In this document: in pieces, positions 25,201-32,376 of the stretch
Position numbering within the stretch: position 1 is the first letter of the stretch
Layout of the letters: each line of letters begins with the position of its first letter
Source: Flavobacteriaceae bacterium
Lineage (GTDB): Bacteria > Bacteroidota > Bacteroidia > Flavobacteriales > Flavobacteriaceae
Direction: 5' to 3'
Assembly (NCBI GenBank): GCA_013373105.1
Contig: JABXIJ010000046.1
Location: 1-36,178 of the forward strand
DNA length: 36,178 bases
The notes under the pieces: generated by a model
What the model was told of the DNA's origin: nothing
Database searches by the model: none
The model's input: only the letters and a program-made list of their open reading frames with translations
Program-made: the position numbers and the translations under genes

Positions 25201-25453
25201 TGATGGAGGTAGAATGGTAGCGCCAAGAGGTGGATTTTTTGATGAAGATGGTAACTGGGCTGTAGAAGGTGTAGGTGTTTCTCCAGATATTGAAGTTATT
25301 CAAGATCCAAAATTATCTGAAAACGGAAGTGATCCTCAATTAAAAGCTGCAGTTAAAGAAGCTATGCGTTTATTAAAAGGAAATGAGTTTCAGTTAAAAC
25401 CTGAACCTAAAGCTCCAATAAGATCAAAACGTCCTAAAGGATTTAAATACTAA
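22217..25453 (+). CDS. Tricorn-like S41 protease with beta propellers and PDZ
   Basis: This 1078-residue exported peptidase has a signal peptide (cleavage about residue 19, SSFGQ). Two successive WD40/PD40-like propeller regions follow: about 25-330 with SxDGKWIAFTAEYDG units, and about 330-520 with WSPDGKHIAYT and WSPDSDWIAYAKQ. A lysine/glutamate-rich linker lies at about 530-560. Then come the tricorn core domain, a PDZ domain (about 750-840) and the S41 catalytic domain. Likely catalytic residues are His in NVHGAPW and Ser in NERAGSGGD, with IDERNNGGG nearby. Tricorn proteases degrade oligopeptides; with an export signal this one would act in the periplasm. Length is normal for the Bacteroidota form. 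Confidence 0.94.
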   Translation: MRKILFFVVFCLTLSSFGQGTRLLRQPTLSNDYVVFVYANDLWKAPLKGGDAIRLTSDDGYESEPHFSDDGKWIAFTAEYDGNIDVFIVAVDGGEPKRLTYHPSADYVQGWTPEGDVLFRSGRAGVPTKTNQFYTISTKGGMPEKIDLPRAAYGEISENGKYVAYTPITSWDAEWRNYRGGQAMPIWIVNLKTKELIRAPQKDGERHVNPVWYKGKVYYISERDYAANIWSFDIKTKQEEQITFHKQFDVKNIDANKNGIVYEYGSYLHFLNPETKKSTQLEIHVKGDMNYARPRWMNVSGRNLTNANVSPNGKRAIFEYRGEIFTVPKENGTWRNLTNSSGVADRAPIWSPKGDKVAWFSDKNGEYEMVISDQDGDNQEYIKLPNPTFYFQPDWSPDGKHIAYTDTDFNIWIINLETKNTTKVDTDRYAHPNRTMNPKWSPDSDWIAYAKQNDSHYKSIFAYQVSTKKKVQITDPIADAISPVWDVSGKYIYTLASTNYGLQTGWLDMSSYDPGANLTRNLYAVVLNSKDKAPTLPKTDEEEVKEDGDSKKKPADKKEIKVVIDEEGLFDRALAMSLPARNYTALLKGPANKVFVAESEPNSRGLKVHSYDIKEQKATTFATGVSSMHASDDRNSVLLYSGGSWSLVSSKMPAKPGKGRLNTNLKIKVDPKAEAHQIFKEGWRFMRDFLYVDNVHGAPWDKVYEWYSPWINDVRHRTDLNYIVDIMSGEVAIGHSYVSGGDLPNVNRVPVGLLGADFEINRGRVKFKKIYRGERWNPNASAPLGLPGVNVNEGDYLLAVNGVELTKDMNPYQLFEQTSGREINITVSDKPSMKDARTVLVKPISSERFLRSIDWVETNRRKVDEMSGGKLAYVYVPNTSGPGFTSFNRYYFSQQDKKGVIIDERNNGGGSAADYMIDIMAREVVGYFNSKASDRRPWTTPMAGIWGPKVMLINERAGSGGDLLPYMFKEKKLGPLVGTKTWGGLVGTWDTPRFIDGGRMVAPRGGFFDEDGNWAVEGVGVSPDIEVIQDPKLSENGSDPQLKAAVKEAMRLLKGNEFQLKPEPKAPIRSKRPKGFKY

Positions 25454-25460
25454 AAAAGTT

Positions 25461-25495
25461 AAAACCTCAATCTTATTTGATTGAGGTTTTTTTTT
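25461..25495 (+). terminator. Rho-independent terminator
   Basis: AAAACCTCAATC (25461-25472) pairs perfectly with GATTGAGGTTTT (25479-25490) across a 6-base loop, followed by five more T. It ends the tricorn-like protease transcript. Confidence 0.93.
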
Positions 25496-25523
25496 AAATC
25501 ATAATTTTCCGATAAAAAATTTT

Positions 25524-25531
25524 TATTTTAG
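25524..25531 (+). promoter_or_regulatory. -7-like element
   Basis: TATTTTAG differs from TAnnTTTG at one position, 18 bases before the ATG at 25550 and after a strong terminator, so a promoter is expected here. Confidence 0.4.
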
Positions 25532-25549
25532 CTTAACAATACTATTTAC

Positions 25550-26827
25550 ATGAAGCGTTTACTTTATACTCTTGGGGTTCTTATCCTATTTTTTGTTTTA
25601 GCTGGTTTTATTTTTTATATCGCAAAAAATGAATCTTTACCAGAAGGAAAATCAGGTAAAGAAGCAGAAGAATTAGCCTCTAAAATTGCAAAATCGATAA
25701 ACTTAGAAGCATTTAAAAATACAGAAATTCTAGAATGGAGTTTTAGAAACGAACACCATTATAAATGGTATAAGCAGAATGGAAATGTTATTGTAGAATG
25801 GGATAAAAACAAAGTAAACCTAAACTTAGCAAACCCATTAAATTCTAAAGTATTTGTGAATGGTAAACTTTCTAAAGATAAAAAATTGATTGATGAGGCT
25901 GTTGAATATTTTAACAACGATTCTTTTTGGTTAGTAGCACCCTACAAGTTATTTGACGATGGAACTGAAAGAAAACTTGTAGATTATGAAGGTAAAAAAG
26001 GGTTACTAATAACCTATACTTCTGGTGGCACAACACCTGGTGATTCGTATTTATGGTTTGTTGACAAAAACTATAAACCTGAATCGTTTAAAATGTGGAC
26101 TAGTATTATTCCTATTGGTGGAGTTGAAGCTTCTTGGTCTGATTTGAAAAAATCATCTGCTGGAATTATGTTACCAAAATCACATAAATTATCCATTTTT
26201 GGTTTAGAAATAGCCATGGGAGATGTTAAAGCATATAATAAAAAAGCTGATGAGTTAGCTGTAAAAGTTTTAAAAGCCGTAAAACATGAAGCCTATAAAA
26301 ACACAAGATACCTAGAATGGAGTTTTGGAGGTAGAAGACAATTTAAATGGGATAAAAAAGATCATGTTGTTGATGTTTCTTGGGAAAAGTTTTCTGTAAA
26401 ATTATATCCAGCTGATAGAGATAAAAGTATTGTTTATTTTGAAGGTGAAAAACAAGAAGATGCAGATGAAAAGATTATTAAAAGAGCTTGGGATATTTTT
26501 AATAATGATTCTTTTTGGTTAGTAGCTCCTCACAAATTATTTGATGAAGGTACCATTAGAAATATAGTAAATGAAAATAATAAAGAAGCCTTAAAAGTTA
26601 GTTATACTAAAGGAGGAACTACACCTGGCGATTCATACATTTGGATATTAGACTCAACTTACGTTCCAAAAATCTACAAAATGTTTGTTCCTAGTATGAA
26701 AATGAATGGAGTCCCTGCAACTTGGGAGGGTTGGATTACAACAGAAAGTGGAACACTTTTACCTACAAGTCATACTTTTTCAAATGGTGGAAAATTAAGC
26801 ATGGGAGAAGTAAAAGGTTATAATTAA
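25550..26827 (+). CDS. Membrane-anchored protein with two copies of one domain
   Basis: This 425-residue protein has a signal anchor (residues 4-24) and then two tandem copies of one domain of about 190 residues (40-230 and 233-425). Shared blocks include LEWSF (61-65, 255-259), FNNDSFWLVAP (121-131, 317-327), GGTTPGDSY (159-167, 355-363) and a closing MG(D/E)VK(A/G)YN (223-230, 418-425). The pattern of strands ending in MGxVxxYN recalls LolA-like lipoprotein-carrier folds or other lipid-binding half-barrels, but I cannot name the family. The stop overlaps the following ATG by one base (TAATG), so it is co-translated with the AI-2E family transporter. Confidence 0.8.
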   Translation: MKRLLYTLGVLILFFVLAGFIFYIAKNESLPEGKSGKEAEELASKIAKSINLEAFKNTEILEWSFRNEHHYKWYKQNGNVIVEWDKNKVNLNLANPLNSKVFVNGKLSKDKKLIDEAVEYFNNDSFWLVAPYKLFDDGTERKLVDYEGKKGLLITYTSGGTTPGDSYLWFVDKNYKPESFKMWTSIIPIGGVEASWSDLKKSSAGIMLPKSHKLSIFGLEIAMGDVKAYNKKADELAVKVLKAVKHEAYKNTRYLEWSFGGRRQFKWDKKDHVVDVSWEKFSVKLYPADRDKSIVYFEGEKQEDADEKIIKRAWDIFNNDSFWLVAPHKLFDEGTIRNIVNENNKEALKVSYTKGGTTPGDSYIWILDSTYVPKIYKMFVPSMKMNGVPATWEGWITTESGTLLPTSHTFSNGGKLSMGEVKGYN

Positions 26828-27909
26828 TGAGTTCAAATAAAATTACATACGGTATTTTAAGAGCTCTTGTAATTGTAATAGGGATTCTTATTTTATTATA
26901 TTTTTTATATAAAATTCAATCTGTAATAATTTACATAATAATTGCAGGTGTTTTGTCTCTTATAGGAAGGCCATTAATTTTAATTTTAAGAAAAAAATTA
27001 AAATTCCCAAATACCTTAGCTGTTATCACCACAATGTTTTTAATGCTAAGCATTTTAATTGGTATTATAACATTATTTATCCCATTAATTGTAGAACAAG
27101 GCAAAAGTTTATCTTTATTACATTTAGAACAATACGAACAGAATTTAGAAGATGTAATAGAGCAACTTTCCATTTACTTTTCATCAAAAGGTATTGACAT
27201 TATTGATGCTTTAAAAGGGCTAGACATCACATCTCAATTTAAAGCAATACCTAACATTCTTAATAGTATTTTAGAGTCTGTAGGATCATTTAGTATAGGT
27301 TTATTTTCTGTTTTGTTTATTACATTTTTCTTTATGAAAGATAGTAAATTATTAAAAAACGGAATTTTAACTTTAACACCAACAAAAACCGAATCTAGAT
27401 TTTCAAATTCATTAGAAACTATTAACGATTTATTATCTAGATATTTTATTGGCCTAATCTGTCAAATATCTGTTCTATTCATTATTTATACAGTTATCTT
27501 ATTAAGTTTTGGCATTTCACATGCAGTAGTTATAGCATTTTTGTGTGCATTACTTAATTTAATTCCATATGTTGGACCTTTAATTGGTGCTAGTGTAATG
27601 TTGGTTTTGTCTATGACAAGTAACATTGGTTTAGATTTTCAGAGTGATATTTTACCAACTTCATTATGGATTTTATTCTTTTATACTCTTGCTCAATTAT
27701 TAGATAATTTTGTGAGTCAACCACTCATTTTTTCTAAAACCACTAAGTCTCATCCTTTAGAAATATTTTTAGTAATTGTAATTAGTGGATTGCTATTTGG
27801 AATTGTTGGAATGATAACTGCAATACCATGCTACACAGCTATTAAAGTGATTTTAAAAGAGTTTCTTTCAGAGAACAAAATTGTAAAGTCACTTACAAAA
27901 AACATTTAA
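26827..27909 (+). CDS. AI-2E family transporter (PerM-like membrane protein)
   Basis: This 360-residue protein of the AI-2E transporter/PerM family has eight predicted membrane helices in the usual layout: three near the N-terminus (about 8-90), a soluble helical segment (about 95-150), then five helices. Conserved parts include LNLIPYVGPLIGASVMLVL (about 238-256) and QLLDNFVSQPLIF. Members export varied small molecules or ions. The family name comes from the TqsA report and should not be taken as a substrate. It overlaps the duplicated-domain gene by one base and precedes the methyltransferase by four bases. Confidence 0.9.
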   Translation: MSSNKITYGILRALVIVIGILILLYFLYKIQSVIIYIIIAGVLSLIGRPLILILRKKLKFPNTLAVITTMFLMLSILIGIITLFIPLIVEQGKSLSLLHLEQYEQNLEDVIEQLSIYFSSKGIDIIDALKGLDITSQFKAIPNILNSILESVGSFSIGLFSVLFITFFFMKDSKLLKNGILTLTPTKTESRFSNSLETINDLLSRYFIGLICQISVLFIIYTVILLSFGISHAVVIAFLCALLNLIPYVGPLIGASVMLVLSMTSNIGLDFQSDILPTSLWILFFYTLAQLLDNFVSQPLIFSKTTKSHPLEIFLVIVISGLLFGIVGMITAIPCYTAIKVILKEFLSENKIVKSLTKNI

Positions 27910-27913
27910 TCAT

Positions 27914-29095
27914 TTGAATACCGAAATTCTTAAAAAAGAAGTACAAGATTTTATTAACCAAAACTTAAACACAGAGGTTACTAAAATTATTTTAAAAGAA
28001 AGTCCATTTAAAAGTATTACTTCAAAAGAATTGGCCAATCAAATTGCCGCTAAAAAGAAATCAGAGAAAAAACTTTCTACTTGGTTTAATACACCTAAAA
28101 TATATTTTCCAAAACAAATTTCTATAGAACAAACTTCATCTGAACAAACAGCTAATTATAAATCGAGTTTAATTTCTGGAGATAGCATTATTGATATTAC
28201 AGGAGGTTTTGGTGTAGATTGTTTTTATTTCGCTAAACACTTTAAAAATGTGGTACACTGTGAACTTAATGAAGAGATTTCTAGCATAGTTGCTTATAAC
28301 TATAAACTACTAAAGGTAAACAACATAGAAGTAAAACCTATTAATGGGCTTAATTATATAAAAGAAAAAAACACCTCATTTGATTGGGTTTATATAGATC
28401 CATCAAGGAGAGATGACACTAAAGGAAAAGTGTTTTTATTAAAAGATTGTTTACCAAATATACCTCCAAAATTAGATTATTTGTTTAGCAAAACATCAAA
28501 TATTCTTATTAAGGTTTCTCCTATTTTAGATATAACAAGCACTATAAGAGAGTTAAAATTCACTAAAGAAATTCATGTAGTTGCCATAAATAATGAAGTA
28601 AAAGAATTGCTTTTTTTATTAGAAAAAAATTGGACAGAAACCATACGTATTAAAACAATTAATATTAAAAAAAATGAAAATGAGATATTTAACTTTATTT
28701 ATAAAGAAACACCTATATTTCAATTTTCAGAGCCACTCACCTATTTATATGAACCCAATGCTGCAATTTTAAAATCTGGAGGTTTTAATCATTTATGTAA
28801 TAACAAAGTATTTAAAATTGCTGAACATTCACACTTGTTTACTTCTAATGAAAATATAAAATTTCCAGGTAGAGCATTTCAGATAATTGAAGTACTTTCT
28901 TATGATAAGAAAAAAATTAAAAAACTTTTACCTGATAATAAAGCAAATATTACTACAAGAAATTTTCCTAAAACTGTTTCCCAAATTAGAAAAGAAACAA
29001 AGATTAAAGATGGTGGAGACATTTTTATTTTTATGACCACAACTCAAAATGGAGATTATAAAGTGCTGGTTTGTAAGAAAAATGTTAATAACTAA
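27914..29095 (+). CDS. Class I SAM-dependent methyltransferase with THUMP-like domain
   Basis: This 393-residue protein has an N-terminal helical region (1-90), a Rossmann-type methyltransferase core with the SAM-binding DITGGFGVDCFYFAKHF (about 94-110) and CELNEEISSIVAYN, and the catalytic-type motif YIDPSRRD (about 159-166). The C-terminal part (about 310-390) fits the THUMP-like domain with FPGRAFQIIE. I recognise the architecture as a widespread Bacteroidota protein annotated only as methyltransferase; an RNA target is likely from the THUMP-like domain. The start is TTG at 27914, four bases after the transporter stop; no ATG alternative preserves the N-terminus. Confidence 0.85.
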   Translation: MNTEILKKEVQDFINQNLNTEVTKIILKESPFKSITSKELANQIAAKKKSEKKLSTWFNTPKIYFPKQISIEQTSSEQTANYKSSLISGDSIIDITGGFGVDCFYFAKHFKNVVHCELNEEISSIVAYNYKLLKVNNIEVKPINGLNYIKEKNTSFDWVYIDPSRRDDTKGKVFLLKDCLPNIPPKLDYLFSKTSNILIKVSPILDITSTIRELKFTKEIHVVAINNEVKELLFLLEKNWTETIRIKTINIKKNENEIFNFIYKETPIFQFSEPLTYLYEPNAAILKSGGFNHLCNNKVFKIAEHSHLFTSNENIKFPGRAFQIIEVLSYDKKKIKKLLPDNKANITTRNFPKTVSQIRKETKIKDGGDIFIFMTTTQNGDYKVLVCKKNVNN

Positions 29096-29112
29096 ATCTA
29101 TTTTTTAATTTA

Positions 29113-29181
29113 ATGTTACCAAAAACAAAAATATTTTTTATATTTACTAAAGCTTTATGTATTTTATTTTTAGGGGTATAA
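29113..29181 (+). CDS. Possible 22-residue hydrophobic peptide
   Basis: The frame runs from ATG 29113 to TAA 29181 and encodes MLPKTKIFFIFTKALCILFL followed by GV: a lysine-bearing N-terminus followed by one membrane-spanning stretch. The stop overlaps the left arm of an RNA stem, and a terminator hairpin begins 13 bases later. It lies 17 bases after the methyltransferase gene. Short hydrophobic frames are common by chance in AT-rich DNA, so this is a candidate only. Confidence 0.25.
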   Translation: MLPKTKIFFIFTKALCILFLGV

Positions 29182-29238
29182 GATACTAAAGACAAGTCTC
29201 GGTTTTACATCGAGACTTTTTTTATACTCCAACTTTTT
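29173..29238 (+). terminator. Nested stem structure with terminator, possible small RNA 3' end
   Basis: The inner stem AAGTCTCG (29194-29201) with CGAGACTT (29211-29218) has a 9-base loop and runs into a T tract, a good intrinsic terminator. It is enclosed by a second stem, GGGGTATA (29173-29180) with TATACTCC (29223-29230), eight pairs including one G-T. After that a second T run (29234-29240) follows. The two-level structure sits 19 bases after the methyltransferase operon's candidate peptide and just upstream of the fdhD promoter. Confidence 0.7.
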
Positions 29239-29243
29239 TTAAT

Positions 29244-29251
29244 TAAGTTTG
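29244..29251 (+). promoter_or_regulatory. Bacteroidota -7 element for fdhD operon
   Basis: TAAGTTTG fits TAnnTTTG exactly, 27 bases before the ATG at 29279. It overlaps the upstream in-frame TTG at 29249, which therefore cannot be the translation start. Confidence 0.6.
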
Positions 29252-29278
29252 TATAAGAGCCTAATTAAACCTCTGTTA

Positions 29279-30085
29279 ATGCAAACTATACAATATCAAG
29301 GCATTCAATTTAAAAACAACAATAATCAGTTAAAAAACGACGATTTACTTGTTGAAGCTGCACTTCAAATAAATATAAATAATAAGGCTTACACTGTAGT
29401 AATGAGAACGCCAGGCAATGATTTTGAATTAGTTAGAGGCTTATTATTTGCAGAAGATATTTACAAAGAAGATTCTACATTAGATATTGAAGTTTTAGAA
29501 AATGAAAACTCCATTCCTACCATTATTAATGTTTCAATTGCTAAAGAAAATCTTGGTAAAGGTTACTTAAATAAAAGAACACTTTTGTCTGTTTCTTCAT
29601 GTGGTATTTGTGGAAAAACTTCTCTAAAAGATTTACAAACCTCAGGAACCAAAATAGACCATGATAAACAGCTTGATGTAACATCAATTTTTAATTTGAT
29701 GAATGAAATGTCTTCTCTTCAAAAATGTTTTCAAAAAACAGGAGGATCTCATGCAGCAGCTGCATTTACAAGTCAACAGCAATTATTATCTGTAAAAGAA
29801 GATATTGGTAGACATAATGCAGTTGATAAAATTGTTGGCGATTTATTAATTAAAAAGAAACTAAAAGATGCTTCTATTTTACTTGTAAGTGGTAGAGTTT
29901 CTTATGAAATTGTATCAAAAGCATTTATCGCTAAAATTCCAATTATAGTTGCAGTTTCTGCCTGTTCTTCTTTAGCTGTAGATTTTGCTAAAGAATTTGG
30001 CATTTGCTTAATTGGTTTTACAAGACAAAATAAATTAACAATTTATTCAAATCCTAATTACGTTAAAAACTTTGAGTATGTTTAA
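29279..30085 (+). CDS. fdhD: Formate dehydrogenase accessory sulfurtransferase FdhD
   Basis: FdhD passes sulfur from a cysteine desulfurase to the molybdenum cofactor of formate dehydrogenase-type enzymes. The 268 residues from ATG 29279 include the sulfur-carrying motif SSCGICG (Cys108 and Cys111), KTGGSHAAA (about 154-162), EDIGRHNAVDKIVG (about 177-190) and SGRVSYEIVSKA, all standard for the family. The start at 29279 was chosen because the upstream in-frame TTG lies in the promoter element. Its end overlaps the following oxidoreductase gene by eight bases, so the enzyme and its sulfur donor are made together. Confidence 0.95.
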   Translation: MQTIQYQGIQFKNNNNQLKNDDLLVEAALQININNKAYTVVMRTPGNDFELVRGLLFAEDIYKEDSTLDIEVLENENSIPTIINVSIAKENLGKGYLNKRTLLSVSSCGICGKTSLKDLQTSGTKIDHDKQLDVTSIFNLMNEMSSLQKCFQKTGGSHAAAAFTSQQQLLSVKEDIGRHNAVDKIVGDLLIKKKLKDASILLVSGRVSYEIVSKAFIAKIPIIVAVSACSSLAVDFAKEFGICLIGFTRQNKLTIYSNPNYVKNFEYV

Positions 30086-32375
30086 AAAAACAGATGCACA
30101 ACCCCCAGAAAAATTAACAGGGATTGAATTATCAGAAATACCAGAAACATCAGTAGGCCCAAAAGCAATAAAATCTGCTTTAAGTCATATCCAAAAAGAA
30201 ACAGGTATGGCAAGAGGAATTAGTCTTCTTAAGAAAATGAATCAAAAAGATGGATTTGATTGCCCAGGTTGCGCTTGGCCAGATCCTGATGAAAAAAGAG
30301 CCTTTTTAGCAGAGTATTGTGAAAATGGAGCAAAAGCTATTGCTGAGGAAGCTACAAAAAACTTGATTACTCCCCTATTCTTTTCTACCTATTCAGTTGA
30401 AAAACTTGGAAAACTATCAGACTATGAATTAGGAAAAAAAGGTAGAATTACAAATCCAATGTATTTACCAGAAGGCTCTCAGTATTACAAAGAAATAACT
30501 TGGCAAGAAGCTTTTAAAATTGTAGCAGATGAGTTAAATAGTTTAAATTCTCCAGATGAAGCTATATTTTATACTTCTGGCAGAACAAGTAATGAAGCAG
30601 CATTTCTATACCAACTTTTTGTAAGACAATTTGGTACAAACAATTTACCTGATTGTTCTAATATGTGCCATGAATCTAGTGGGGTTGCCCTTACAGAAAC
30701 ATTAGGTATAGGTAAAGGTTCTGTTACTTTAGACGATTTTAATCATGCAGATTTAGTAATGGTTATTGGTCAAAATCCAGGTACAAATCATCCTAGAATG
30801 TTATCTGCATTATCTGAAACAAAAAAAAATGGAGGTAAAATAATTAGCATTAATCCTTTACCAGAAGTAGGCTTAAAAAACTTTACTGATCCACAAAAAC
30901 CATTACAATGGTTTGGAAAAGGCCAAGATATTACAGATTTATTTCTACAAGTAAAAATAAATGGAGATGTAGCATTATTAAAAATTATTTTAAAATTGAT
31001 GAAAGAACGAGAAGAAAAAAATCCTGGTTCTGTTTTTAATCATCAATTTATAAATGAAAAAACTAATGGTATAGAAAAACTATTAGATGATTTAGATACT
31101 TATACTATAGCTTATTTATTGCCTCAAACAGGTCTTAAGTTATCTGAAATAGAAAAAGCAGTAGATCTTATTGTAAACAACAAAAACATTATTATTTGTT
31201 GGGCTATGGGATTAACACAACATAAAAATGCTGTAGACAACATTAGAGAACTTGTAAATATTTTATTATTAAAAGGCAGTATTGGCAAAAAAGGAGCTGG
31301 TACTTGTCCTGTTCGTGGGCATTCTAATGTACAAGGAGATAGAACTATGGGTATATGGGAAAAACCAAAACACGAGTTTTTGGATGCACTAGAAAATGAA
31401 TTTAATTTTAAAGCACCTAGAAAACATGGTTATGATGTGGTAAATGCAATAGAAGCCATGTATGATAAAAAAGCAAAAGTCTTTTTTGGAATGGGTGGTA
31501 ATTTTATTTCAGCTACACCAGACACAGAATACACTGCAAAAGCATTACGAAATTGTAATTTAACTGTTCATGTTTCAACAAAATTAAACAGAAGTCATTT
31601 AGTTCATGGTAAAAAAGCATTAATTCTACCTTGTTTAGGAAGATCTGAACAAGATTTTCAAGTTTCTGGAGAGCAGTTTGTTTCTGTAGAAAATTCTATG
31701 GGTGTTGTGCACTCATCAAAAGGACATTTAAAGCCCTGTTCAGAAAAATTGTTGAGCGAAGTAACCATTGTTGCTGGTGTTGCTAAAACAACACTAAAAC
31801 ATTCTTCAGTAAATTGGGTTGAACTAGTTTCTAATTACGATTTAATTAGAGATAAAATAGAGGCTACTATACCTGGATTTGAAAATTATAATGAAAGAGT
31901 TAGGCAAAAGGGTGGCTTTTATTTACCAAATAATGCAAGAGACAACAACTTTACTCCTACCACAACTGGTAAAGCCAACTTTTCTATAAATAAACCTTCA
32001 GAAATAGAGTTAGAAGACAACCAATATTTAATGATGACCATTAGAACTCATGACCAATATAATACAACAATTTATGGCTTAAATGATAGATATAGAGGTG
32101 TTTTAAATGAAAGAAGAGTAATTTTTATGAATAAAGAAGATATGGCTAAAGAAGGGTTAGAAAAACTAGATTTAGTAAATATCTACAGTCATTTTAAAGA
32201 TGAGGTAAGAATTGTTAGTGGTTTTTTAGTAGTGCCTTATGATATTCCTAAACAATGTACAGCAACTTATTTTCCAGAAGCAAATGCTTTAGTACCTATT
32301 AAAAGTAAAGCTGATATTAGCAATACACCAACCTCTAAAACAGTTATTGTAACTGTAAAAAAAGTAAAAAAATAA
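30078..32375 (+). CDS. FdhF/YdeP family molybdopterin oxidoreductase
   Basis: This 765-residue cytoplasmic enzyme of the bis-MGD molybdopterin family, YdeP subgroup (TIGR01701-like), has no Tat signal. An N-terminal CPGCAWPDP motif stands where other family members have a [4Fe-4S] site. The molybdenum-ligand region SNMCHESSG supplies a cysteine. Further family parts are GQNPGTNHPRM, KGAGTCPVRGHSNVQGDRTMG, GMGGNFISATPDTE and a C-terminal TIRTHDQYNTTIYGLNDRYRG. YdeP of E. coli is linked to acid resistance, but its reaction is unproven; formate oxidation is only a possibility. Starting at ATG 30078 gives a normal N-terminus; a TTG two codons earlier is possible. It depends on FdhD encoded just upstream. 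Confidence 0.93.
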   Translation: MFKKTDAQPPEKLTGIELSEIPETSVGPKAIKSALSHIQKETGMARGISLLKKMNQKDGFDCPGCAWPDPDEKRAFLAEYCENGAKAIAEEATKNLITPLFFSTYSVEKLGKLSDYELGKKGRITNPMYLPEGSQYYKEITWQEAFKIVADELNSLNSPDEAIFYTSGRTSNEAAFLYQLFVRQFGTNNLPDCSNMCHESSGVALTETLGIGKGSVTLDDFNHADLVMVIGQNPGTNHPRMLSALSETKKNGGKIISINPLPEVGLKNFTDPQKPLQWFGKGQDITDLFLQVKINGDVALLKIILKLMKEREEKNPGSVFNHQFINEKTNGIEKLLDDLDTYTIAYLLPQTGLKLSEIEKAVDLIVNNKNIIICWAMGLTQHKNAVDNIRELVNILLLKGSIGKKGAGTCPVRGHSNVQGDRTMGIWEKPKHEFLDALENEFNFKAPRKHGYDVVNAIEAMYDKKAKVFFGMGGNFISATPDTEYTAKALRNCNLTVHVSTKLNRSHLVHGKKALILPCLGRSEQDFQVSGEQFVSVENSMGVVHSSKGHLKPCSEKLLSEVTIVAGVAKTTLKHSSVNWVELVSNYDLIRDKIEATIPGFENYNERVRQKGGFYLPNNARDNNFTPTTTGKANFSINKPSEIELEDNQYLMMTIRTHDQYNTTIYGLNDRYRGVLNERRVIFMNKEDMAKEGLEKLDLVNIYSHFKDEVRIVSGFLVVPYDIPKQCTATYFPEANALVPIKSKADISNTPTSKTVIVTVKKVKK

Positions 32376-32376
32376 T

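Noticed and set aside
29249..29278. Upstream TTG as start of fdhD
   Set aside because: The TTG is inside the promoter element TAAGTTTG; ATG 29279 gives the normal family N-terminus.
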